Source of the DNA: a bacterium
GTDB lineage: Bacteria > Desulfobacterota > Binatia > HRBIN30 > CADEER01
Assembly (NCBI GenBank): GCA_019637795.1
Contig: JAHBUY010000008.1
Coordinates: 310,001 to 374,000, forward strand
Length of the DNA stretch: 64,000 bases
Direction: 5' to 3'
Made by a program: the position numbers and the translations under genes. Positions 57,611 through 64,000 of this stretch are shown one piece after another; the stretch's first letter is position 1; each line of letters begins with the position of its first letter. The notes below the pieces were generated by a model that saw only the letters and a list, made by a program, of their open reading frames with translations, ran no database searches and was not told the DNA's origin.

Positions 57611-58819
57611 ATGGATTTCGAGCATTCCGCACGCGCCCAGCAGTACATCGACCACGTCGCGCGCTTCGTCCGCGAGCGCGTCGTGCCCAACGAGCCGCTG
57701 TTCTTCGACCAACTCGCGCACACCGACGACTGGCGGCGCTGGCGGATTCCGACGATCCTCGAGGAGCTCAAGCAGGAGGCGAAGGCGGCCGGCCTGTGGA
57801 ACCTGTTTCTGCCGGAGAGCGATCTCGGCGCCGGGCTCGACAATCGCGACTACGCTCCGCTGGCGGAGATCATGGGGCGCAGCTTCCTCGCCTCCGAGGT
57901 GTTCAACTGCAGCGCCCCGGACACCGGCAACATGGAGGTGCTGGTGCGCTATGGCTCGGACGAGCAGAAGGAGCGCTGGCTGGCGCCGCTGCTCGAGGGG
58001 CGCACGCGCTCGGCCTTCGCGATGACCGAGCCGGCGGTCGCTTCGAGCGACGCCACCAACATGAAGGCCACCTGCGAGATCGACGGCGACGACGTCGTGA
58101 TCAACGGCCAGAAGTGGTGGACCAGCGGCGCTGGCGACCCGCGCTGCGCCTTCTTCATCTTCATGGGCGTCACCGATCCCACCGCCGAACGCCACCAGCG
58201 GCACTCGATGGTCATCGTCCCCGCCGACGCGCCGGGAGTGAGGATCCTGCGCATGGTGCCGGTCTTCGGCCATCTCGACGAGCCGCACGGGCATGGCGAG
58301 ATCCTCTTCGACAACGTGCGCGTGCCGCGCAGCCACGTCATCCTCGGGCCGGGGCGCGGCTTCGAGATCGCCCAGGGCCGTCTCGGGCCGGGGCGCATCC
58401 ACCACTGCATGCGCGCCATCGGCGCCGCCGAGCGGGCGCTGGAACGACTGTGCCAGCGCGCCGTCGGCCGCGTCGCCTTCGGCAAGCCGCTCGCCAACCT
58501 GGGCGGCAATCGCGACGTCATCGCCAACTGCCGGATGGCGATCGATCAGGCGCGGCTGCTGACCCTGCATGCGGCGTGGGCCCTCGATCGCCACGGCACG
58601 TTCGGCGCGCTCACGGACATCTCGGCGATCAAGGTGGTCGCCCCGAACGTGCTGCAGATGGTCACCGACGCGGCGATCCAGATCCACGGCGGCGAGGGCA
58701 TGGCCGACCCCGAGCTCACCCGCCTGCTCGCCATGGCGCGCGCTCTGCGCATCGCCGACGGTCCGGACGAGGTGCACCGCGGCATGGTCGCCCGCCTGGA
58801 GCTGCGGAAGTACCAGTAA
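57611..58819 (+). CDS. Acyl-CoA dehydrogenase (FadE/ACAD family)
   Basis: 402 residues, standard ACAD length. RSAFAMTEPAVASSDATNMKA (about 138), GQKWWTSGAGDPRCAFFIFMG (about 170), RVAFGKPLANLGGNRDVIANCRMAIDQARLL (about 290-325) and IQIHGGEGMADPELTRLLAMARALRIADGPDEVH (about 358-392) are present. The final GPDEVH pattern is like ACAD10/11 and related enzymes, with catalytic residue Asp/Glu in that loop. Chain length is not determined. ATG 57611 follows a GGGAGGT site. It is a stand-alone dehydrogenase. Confidence 0.88.
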   Translation: MDFEHSARAQQYIDHVARFVRERVVPNEPLFFDQLAHTDDWRRWRIPTILEELKQEAKAAGLWNLFLPESDLGAGLDNRDYAPLAEIMGRSFLASEVFNCSAPDTGNMEVLVRYGSDEQKERWLAPLLEGRTRSAFAMTEPAVASSDATNMKATCEIDGDDVVINGQKWWTSGAGDPRCAFFIFMGVTDPTAERHQRHSMVIVPADAPGVRILRMVPVFGHLDEPHGHGEILFDNVRVPRSHVILGPGRGFEIAQGRLGPGRIHHCMRAIGAAERALERLCQRAVGRVAFGKPLANLGGNRDVIANCRMAIDQARLLTLHAAWALDRHGTFGALTDISAIKVVAPNVLQMVTDAAIQIHGGEGMADPELTRLLAMARALRIADGPDEVHRGMVARLELRKYQ

Positions 58820-58846
58820 CGGGCGCCGGCGTGATCCCGTGCGGGG

Positions 58847-59278
58847 TCAGACCAGGGGATTGCGCGTCCGCAGGTTCGCGAAGCGGCCGAAGTCGCGGTC
58901 GGCGGTGAGCAGCTCGTCGACGCCGTGGTGCAGGCAGAGCGCGGCGATACGGGCGTCATGGACGGCCGGACCGGCGATCCGGCCGGTGCGCAGCAGCTCG
59001 ATGAGCACTGGCCAGTAGCCGTCCGCCTCGCCGAGGAGCTCGACGCGAGGCGCTTCCATCCAGGCCGTGACCTGATCGAGCGCGACGTCGAGCGGCGTCG
59101 GCGGATCGTAGATGCGCGGGTGGGTGACGATGGAGACGAACTCGTGCACGCAAGGCCAGGGGATGGCCCAGCGCACGCTTCCTTCCGCGAGCCCGGCGAG
59201 GCACGCGTCGGCGCGGTCGTGCCACAGCGCGTCGCTGCGATGCGCGTAGACCAGCAGGTTGGTATCGATGGCGATCAC
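58847..59278 (-). CDS. vapC: VapC-type PIN-domain toxin
   Basis: 143 residues. PIN ribonuclease carboxylates are visible: Asp5 in AIDTNLLVYAH, Glu in PCVHEFVSIV (about residue 45), Asp in VHDARIAALCLHHG (about 110) and Asp in TADRDFGRF (about 128). Such toxins cut tRNA or rRNA when free of antitoxin. The start is GTG, with a four-base GTGA overlap to the antitoxin gene upstream. A PIN domain of the TA-associated (TTHA-like) class is most likely. Confidence 0.9.
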   Translation of the reverse strand: MIAIDTNLLVYAHRSDALWHDRADACLAGLAEGSVRWAIPWPCVHEFVSIVTHPRIYDPPTPLDVALDQVTAWMEAPRVELLGEADGYWPVLIELLRTGRIAGPAVHDARIAALCLHHGVDELLTADRDFGRFANLRTRNPLV

Positions 59279-59514
59279 GGCCCCGGCTCGTACGCGAGCT
59301 CGCGAATACGGTCCCAGCTCGCATCGCGCAGCTCGGGGCGCAACCCATTGCCGCCGAACGTGACGCGCCGCAGGGTGAAGCGATGTTGGCGCCGCTGCCG
59401 GAGGGCGATGCGCAGGCCTTCGTCGAGCAGCGCGCGCAGCGTGGTGTTGTCGCGCCGCGCCACCTCGCGCGCCTCGGCGAGGAGCGGATCGGCGATCTCC
59501 ACCGTGGTTTTCAT
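59275..59514 (-). CDS. vapB: VapB-type antitoxin (DUF2191-like)
   Basis: 79 residues. An N-terminal ribbon-helix-helix-like segment (MKTTVEIADPLLAEAREVAR) is followed by LRALLDEGLRIALRQRR. The C-terminal portion (GNGLRPELRDASWDRIRELAYEPGP) would wrap the toxin. ATG 59514 lies four bases from the operator palindrome at 59518-59546. It precedes and overlaps vapC. The pair is a complete type II toxin-antitoxin locus, and autoregulation is expected. Confidence 0.88.
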   Translation of the reverse strand: MKTTVEIADPLLAEAREVARRDNTTLRALLDEGLRIALRQRRQHRFTLRRVTFGGNGLRPELRDASWDRIRELAYEPGP

Positions 59515-59517
59515 TAC

Positions 59518-59546
59518 GGGGACCCATATCATCCGATATGGTCCCC
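59518..59546 (-). promoter_or_regulatory. vapBC operator palindrome
   Basis: GGGGACCCATATC (59518-59530) and GATATGGTCCCC (59535-59546) form a 12-bp inverted repeat with one extra base. It lies directly upstream of vapB and covers the likely promoter (a minus-strand TTGTGG and GATATG). This is the expected place for VapB-VapC autoregulation. Confidence 0.7.
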
Positions 59547-59567
59547 CACAATGGTGTGCTGGGGCGC

Positions 59568-60041
59568 TCAGCGCCAACTGGCGACTGTCTCGCCGGAGTC
59601 GACCATGTCGGCGAAGTAGCCGACGAATTCGGCCGGCGGGCCGGCCTGGCCCTCGGGCAGGGCGGCGCGGACGCGCAGCCGGCGGCCACCGTCCTCGAGG
59701 GTCAACGTCCCGGTGACCGCGGCGGGCTCGACGCCCTCTTGCCAGCGCTGCAGGGTCCCGCTGGTCGGTCCGTTCACCGCCGCGGGAAGGAAGAGCAGCG
59801 GCGCGGCGTCGCCGGCGCCGATCGCCACCACCACCGCCGAGCCGTTGCCGGCGAAGGCAGCGATCAACTCACCGTCACGGGTGTTGAAGCGGCCGACGAA
59901 GAGGCAGGTGCGGGGCAATCCAGTGGTCGGCTGGTCGAAGCGGAGCGGGCAGCCTCGCGACACCGGCCGCCCGATGTCGGCGAACGCCTGACCGGCGATC
60001 AGCAGCGCCGCGGCGGCGAACAGCATCTTTCCACAGCTCAT
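59568..60041 (-). CDS. Exported hypothetical protein
   Basis: 157 residues, not recognised. A signal peptide (MSCGKMLFAAAALLIAGQAFA) is followed by a beta-rich mature part with two Cys (GCPLRF, RTCLFVGRF, possibly a disulfide) and the phrase GRFNTRDGELIAAF. It carries no membrane helix. ATG 60041 gives the cleanest signal peptide, while an upstream ATG at 60071 would add ten polar residues. It is divergent from the quinone oxidoreductase gene across a 276-base gap in which no gene is seen. Confidence 0.6.
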   Translation of the reverse strand: MSCGKMLFAAAALLIAGQAFADIGRPVSRGCPLRFDQPTTGLPRTCLFVGRFNTRDGELIAAFAGNGSAVVVAIGAGDAAPLLFLPAAVNGPTSGTLQRWQEGVEPAAVTGTLTLEDGGRRLRVRAALPEGQAGPPAEFVGYFADMVDSGETVASWR

Positions 60042-60317
60042 CGTGAACCCCACGGTGTTGCGCCTTTCCATACCGAGTGTGGAAGCAGGATCCGCGCCAT
60101 TCGACGCAGGTGATGCAACGTAGGTTTCACGATCGCGGGACCGCTAACCGCAGTGCGCGGTTGGCACATGGGAGCTGTCGATCTTTCGCAGCCGAGCGAA
60201 GAGGCGACGGGCGGAGGCGGGCGCGCGGCGGCAATTCGCTGCGTCGAATCGTGAACGGGCAGCCTCGGTTGCCTCGCGCGCGGCGTCGCGGCAGGGTCTG
60301 AACGGGACGGAGGAGCC

Positions 60318-61295
60318 ATGCGCTGTCACGCGATGAGGATCCATGAGACCGGGGGCCCCGAGGTGCTGCGGTGGGAGGAGGTCGAGGTCGGCGAGCCGGC
60401 CGCCGGCGAGGTGCTGCTGCGTCAGACGGCCGTCGGTCTGAACTACATCGACACATATCATCGCAGCGGTCTGTACCCGCTGCCGTTGCCGGGGGGCATC
60501 GGACTCGAGGCGGCGGCCGTGGTCGAGCGGGTCGGGCCGGCAGTGGCTGACCTGCGACCGGGGGACCGCGTCGCCTACGCCTCGGCGCCGATCGGCGCCT
60601 ATGCCGAGTGGCGGGTCTATCCCGCCGATCGCCTGGTGAAGGTCCCGGCCGGGGTCACCGATCAGCAGGCGGCGGCGATGATGCTGCAGGGGATGACGGC
60701 CGAATACCTGATCCGGCGCACCTTTCCGGTGCGCGCCGGGCAGTGGGTGCTGTTCCACGCCGCGGCCGGCGGCGTCGGTCTGATCGCCTGTCAGTGGCTC
60801 AGGCACCTCGGGGCGCGGGTCATCGGCACGGCGGGCGGGCCCGCCAAGATGACGCTGGCACGGCAGCATGGCTGCGAGCACGTCATCGACTCGCACGATC
60901 CGGCGATCGCGACGCGGGTGCGCGAGCTGACCGGCGGCGCGGGGGTGGCGGTCGTCTACGACGGCGTCGGCCGCGACACCTTCACCGCCTCGCTCGACAG
61001 CCTGGCGCGGCGCGGCATGCTGGTCAGCTTCGGCAACGCTTCGGGGCCGGTGCCGGCCTTCGAGCCCGCCGAGCTCTCGCTGCGTGGCTCGCTCTACTTC
61101 ACCCGGCCGTCGCTGATGGACTACACGGCGACGCGCGAGGAGCTCGCCGCCTCGGCGGCGGCGCTGTTCGCGGTGGTGGCGAGCGGCGCGGTCGCCATCG
61201 AGGTGCACCAGACCTATGCGCTGCGCGACGCGGCGCAGGCGCATCGCGACCTCGAGGGCCGCCGCACCAGCGGCTCGACGGTGCTCCTGCCGTAG
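60318..61295 (+). CDS. qor: Quinone oxidoreductase / zinc-free medium-chain dehydrogenase
   Basis: 325 residues. Matches NADPH:quinone oxidoreductase (QOR). Segments include the N-terminal GroES-like NYIDTYHRSGLYPLPLPGGIGLEAAAVV (about 41-68), QQAAAMMLQGMTAEYLIRRTF, and the nucleotide loop HAAAGGVGLIACQWLRHLGARVIGTAGG. The Cys/His zinc ligands of alcohol dehydrogenases are absent. It reduces quinones or related enones with NADPH. ATG 60318 follows a GGAGGAG site. Confidence 0.9.
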   Translation: MRCHAMRIHETGGPEVLRWEEVEVGEPAAGEVLLRQTAVGLNYIDTYHRSGLYPLPLPGGIGLEAAAVVERVGPAVADLRPGDRVAYASAPIGAYAEWRVYPADRLVKVPAGVTDQQAAAMMLQGMTAEYLIRRTFPVRAGQWVLFHAAAGGVGLIACQWLRHLGARVIGTAGGPAKMTLARQHGCEHVIDSHDPAIATRVRELTGGAGVAVVYDGVGRDTFTASLDSLARRGMLVSFGNASGPVPAFEPAELSLRGSLYFTRPSLMDYTATREELAASAAALFAVVASGAVAIEVHQTYALRDAAQAHRDLEGRRTSGSTVLLP

Positions 61296-61309
61296 GTTGG
61301 GGGCGCGCG

Positions 61310-62626
61310 TCAGGGCGCCGCGGCGGCGGCGCGACCGGGCGCCGGCAGGCGGCCGAGCGGGAAGCCGCGGAACAACGCCGCGCCGAGCAGGAAGCCGAGG
61401 CACGGCATGCCGCCGAACAGCAGCCGCATGCCCAGCAGGCTCTCGGCGGATTGCTCGACGTTGGGAGCGAAGGCGACGGCGGCGAGCACCACGCCGCTCA
61501 GCGCCGTGGCGACGGAATTGCCGATCTTGAGCGCGAAGAGCAGCGCCGCCGAGTAGATGCCCTCCTTGCGCTCGCCGGTCTGCTGCTCGTCGAGGTCGAT
61601 GATGTCCGCCATCAGCGACGACGCCAGCACGCTGCCGCAGCCCATGGCAGCCCCGGCGAGGACGAGCAGCCCGAAGAGCACCGGCAGGGCGCCGGCATCG
61701 ACCGCCATCATGCCGCCGAAGGCGGCGGCGGCGATCAGCATCGCCGCCAGCCAGGTGGCGTGCGCGCCGTGTCGGCGCGCCGCCCGCACCCAGACGGGGA
61801 TCGAGACGACGCCGGAGAGCACGTAGGCCGCCGGCAGCGTGCCCACCAGGTCGGGCCGCCGCAGGAGATACTGCGCCACGTAGGGCGCCATGGTGCCCAC
61901 CGCGCCGACGCCCAGGCTCTCGATGAACCAGACGATGAGGAGGATGCGCGCGGTGCGGTTGCGCAGCACGTCGCGCAGGCCGCTCGCCAGACTGTGGCCG
62001 CCGCCGCCGCGCAGGCGGCGCTCGCGAATCGCCAGCGGGGTGATGGCGAGCACCCCGGCGCCGACCAGCGCGCCGGGCACCGCCATCGCGCCGGCGGCGG
62101 CGCGCGGCTCGGGGGCGTTCATCGCGAGCTGGATGGCGCCGAACGCGAGCAGCATGCCGAAGGTGAAGCTGATCTGCTTGGCGCCGAACAGTCGCGTCCG
62201 CTGGTGCGAGTCGGCGCTGAGCTCGGCGCCGAGGGCCGCGTGCGGGATGGCATAGAGCGCGAAGGCGGTGAAGAACATGAACAGCGCCAGCGCCACCCAG
62301 GCGAGCAGGGCGCCGGGCGGCCAGGCCGCCGGCGGGTTCCACAGCATGATGTAGGCGCCGGCGAGCAGCGGCGGGGCGGCGAACAGAAAGGGGCGGCGGC
62401 GGCCGTGGCGCGACCGGGTGCGGTCGCTCCAACTGCCGACCAGTGGATTGCAGGCGGCGTCCCACACCTTGGCGACGGCGAACAGCGCCCCGACCAGCGC
62501 CGGCGGCAGGAGCAGGACGTCGGTGGCGAACTTCAGGAAGTAGAACTGGACGACGAAGAGGAGGAAGGCGAGGCCGACGATCGGACCGCCGTAGGTGAGG
62601 AGCTGGCGCGCGGGCAGGGCATGCAT
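61310..62626 (-). CDS. MFS transporter, GPH (glycoside-pentoside-hexuronide) type
   Basis: 438 residues with about 12 membrane helices. Cytoplasmic motif A-like segment is NPLVGSWSDRTRSRHGRRRPFLF (about 60-82), followed by PHAALGAELSADSHQRTRL (about 120), as in sodium/sugar MFS_2 proteins such as MelB. ASSLMADIIDLDEQQTGERKEGIYSA (about 325) is the family's second signature. It may carry sugars, uronides or lipids (MFSD2-like). Substrate is not known. It is convergent with qor (14-base gap). Confidence 0.82.
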   Translation of the reverse strand: MHALPARQLLTYGGPIVGLAFLLFVVQFYFLKFATDVLLLPPALVGALFAVAKVWDAACNPLVGSWSDRTRSRHGRRRPFLFAAPPLLAGAYIMLWNPPAAWPPGALLAWVALALFMFFTAFALYAIPHAALGAELSADSHQRTRLFGAKQISFTFGMLLAFGAIQLAMNAPEPRAAAGAMAVPGALVGAGVLAITPLAIRERRLRGGGGHSLASGLRDVLRNRTARILLIVWFIESLGVGAVGTMAPYVAQYLLRRPDLVGTLPAAYVLSGVVSIPVWVRAARRHGAHATWLAAMLIAAAAFGGMMAVDAGALPVLFGLLVLAGAAMGCGSVLASSLMADIIDLDEQQTGERKEGIYSAALLFALKIGNSVATALSGVVLAAVAFAPNVEQSAESLLGMRLLFGGMPCLGFLLGAALFRGFPLGRLPAPGRAAAAAP

Positions 62627-62704
62627 GCGGCGCCCAGGTTTGGCAGCGCGGCGGCGCGCGGACAAGTGGAGTTGCGGCGGATCCCTGTGGTACGTCCACG
62701 TCCC

Positions 62705-64000
62705 ATGCCGTCCGCCGTCGCGGTCGAACCGATCACCGAGGACGACGCCTTCCTCGCCGAGGCGCTCTCGCACGCCAGCGTCGCGACCCTGATGATGGCG
62801 ATCGTCCACCTGACCGGCGACACCGCGATCCTCGACGGTCCGATCCGCCCGCAGCGGCCCCTGCCGGGCGAGCACGACGGCGGCCTGTCCGACGACGAGA
62901 AGGCGACCGTGCGGGCGCAGGCGCTGGCGGCGCTGCGCGACTACCGCGATCGCGGCGGCACGCTGCCGCCGCCGCCCTCCGCCGAGACCATCGGCCGCAT
63001 GCTGAGCTTCATGGTGGGCGAGGAGGTCAGCCCCGAGTACGTGCCGATGTTCATGGAGGAGCTGGCGCTCGACAGCGGCGATGCGCGCGACGTCGACTGG
63101 GCCGCGGTGCCGGCGGCGCGCCGCGCGGCCTTCCGCGTGCTGATCATCGGCGCCGGGATGTCCGGGCTGCTCGCCGCCGCCCGCCTCGAGCGCGCCGGCG
63201 TGCCGTACGTCGTGATCGAGAAGAACGAGGGCGTCGGCGGCACCTGGCTGGAGAACAGCTACCCCGGCTGCCGGGTCGACGTCGCCAACCATTTCTACTC
63301 CTATTCGTTCGCCCCCAACCACGACTGGCCCGAGTTCTTCTCGCAGCGCGACGAGCTGCGGCAGTATTTCGAGGACTGCGCCCGCGACTTCGGGGTGCGC
63401 GAGCGCATCCGCTTCGCCACCGAGGTGGTGGCGGCGCGCTGGGACGACGCGGCGGCGGGTTGGGCGGTGCGCCTGCGCGCGCGCGACGGGCGCGAGGAGG
63501 TCGTGCGCGCCAACGCGCTGATCAGCGCCGTCGGCCAGCTCAACCGCCCGCGCCTGCCCGACATCCCCGGCCGCGACGCGTTCGCCGGGCCGGCGTTCCA
63601 CTCGGCGCGGTGGCAGCACCAGCACGACCTGCGCGGCCGGCGCGTCGCCGTCATCGGCACCGGCGCCAGCGCCTTCCAGCTCGCCCCCGAGGTCGCGAAG
63701 ATCGCCGACCGCCTGCTGATCTTCCAGCGGTCGGCGCCGTGGATGGTGCCGAACCCGCGCTACCACGCGCGGGTCAGCGAGGCGAAGAAGTGGCTGCTGC
63801 GGCACGTGCCGTCGTACGCGCGCTGGTATCGCTTCCTCCTCTTCTGGCCGGCGTCGGACGGCCTCATGCCGTCGCTGGTCGTCGATCCCGAGTGGCCGCA
63901 CCAGGAGCGCTCGGTGAACGCGATGAACGACATGATGCGCGAGTACTTCACCCAGAGCATGGCGGAGCAGATCGGCGACGATCCGGCGCTGCTCGCCAAG
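62705..64000 (+). CDS. Baeyer-Villiger-type FAD monooxygenase, 3' end outside window
   Basis: The first 432 residues are visible and the frame is still open at base 64000. An N-terminal extension of about 140 residues precedes the FAD loop VLIIGAGMSGLLAAARLERAG (Gly149), like 4-hydroxyacetophenone monooxygenase. The NADPH loop is VAVIGTGASAFQLAPEVA and the BVMO-type fingerprint is FAGPAFHSARW (about 293-303). These enzymes insert oxygen next to a ketone to make an ester or lactone. Substrate is not determined. It is divergent from the MFS gene with a 78-base gap. Confidence 0.85.
   Translation, partial: MPSAVAVEPITEDDAFLAEALSHASVATLMMAIVHLTGDTAILDGPIRPQRPLPGEHDGGLSDDEKATVRAQALAALRDYRDRGGTLPPPPSAETIGRMLSFMVGEEVSPEYVPMFMEELALDSGDARDVDWAAVPAARRAAFRVLIIGAGMSGLLAAARLERAGVPYVVIEKNEGVGGTWLENSYPGCRVDVANHFYSYSFAPNHDWPEFFSQRDELRQYFEDCARDFGVRERIRFATEVVAARWDDAAAGWAVRLRARDGREEVVRANALISAVGQLNRPRLPDIPGRDAFAGPAFHSARWQHQHDLRGRRVAVIGTGASAFQLAPEVAKIADRLLIFQRSAPWMVPNPRYHARVSEAKKWLLRHVPSYARWYRFLLFWPASDGLMPSLVVDPEWPHQERSVNAMNDMMREYFTQSMAEQIGDDPALLAK

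Overview
The window is a gene-dense, very GC-rich (roughly 70%) bacterial chromosome segment. About 60 protein genes lie on both strands, and no gene-free stretch exceeds 300 bases. I see no tRNA, rRNA, CRISPR array, insertion sequence, integrase or phage gene. Gene content suggests a free-living, acyl-CoA-metabolising bacterium of deltaproteobacterial or Candidatus Binatota (Binatia) type. Pointers are an FrhB-family flavoprotein, ethylmalonyl-CoA-pathway enzymes, exported Cys-rich proteins with Thr/Ala/Pro linkers, and many lipid and CoA enzymes. The taxonomic assignment is inference only.

Region 1-7.5 kb holds a cut-off FrhB flavoprotein, a PAS/receiver signalling protein, a GspC-like membrane protein, a VanZ-like protein, RNase HII, and a lipoylation cluster (frameshifted E2 acyltransferase, lipB, lipA). 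Region 7.6-10.7 kb is a redox and peroxide-stress island: a GST, a BFD-like Fe-S protein, a rubredoxin-less rubrerythrin behind a palindromic operator, DUF3501, a Fur-family regulator and a LON-domain protein. Region 10.8-14.9 kb has an orphan NuoI, a rhodanese/E1-like fusion, a MoaD-like carrier ending Gly-Gly-Ala, and transketolase. Region 15-24 kb (minus strand) has trmB, two SDRs, an exported low-complexity protein, malic enzyme, a thiolase, a 3-hydroxyacyl-CoA dehydrogenase and an MMPL-family exporter.

Region 24.4-38.7 kb has a nucleotidyltransferase pair, then MeaA/ethylmalonyl-CoA mutase, two exported Cys-rich proteins, malyl/methylmalyl-CoA lyase, an FAH-family hydrolase, GTP-dependent PEP carboxykinase, an acyl-CoA ligase, MeaB and methylmalonyl-CoA mutase. 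Region 38.9-49.2 kb has a sulfatase lipoprotein, a glycosyltransferase-like protein, a phospholipase-C-type phosphoesterase, a FixX-like ferredoxin, a SucCD-like pair, a second 10-Cys exported protein, a probable methylsuccinyl-CoA dehydrogenase and an NhaR-type regulator. Region 49.3-64 kb mixes CoA-transferase, thioesterase, enoyl-CoA hydratase and acyl-CoA dehydrogenase genes with a SRAP protein, a GT-C glycosyltransferase, a MATE exporter, vapBC, a quinone oxidoreductase, a GPH-type transporter and a Baeyer-Villiger monooxygenase cut by the window end.

Taken together, MeaA, the probable Mcd, Mcl, Mcm, MeaB, malic enzyme and PEP carboxykinase outline an ethylmalonyl-CoA route for acetyl-CoA assimilation joined to gluconeogenesis. 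Several gene starts carry a TA-rich -10 box exactly six bases before the start codon, suggesting leaderless transcripts. The most novel-looking protein feature is a 10-cysteine module shared by two otherwise unrelated exported proteins.
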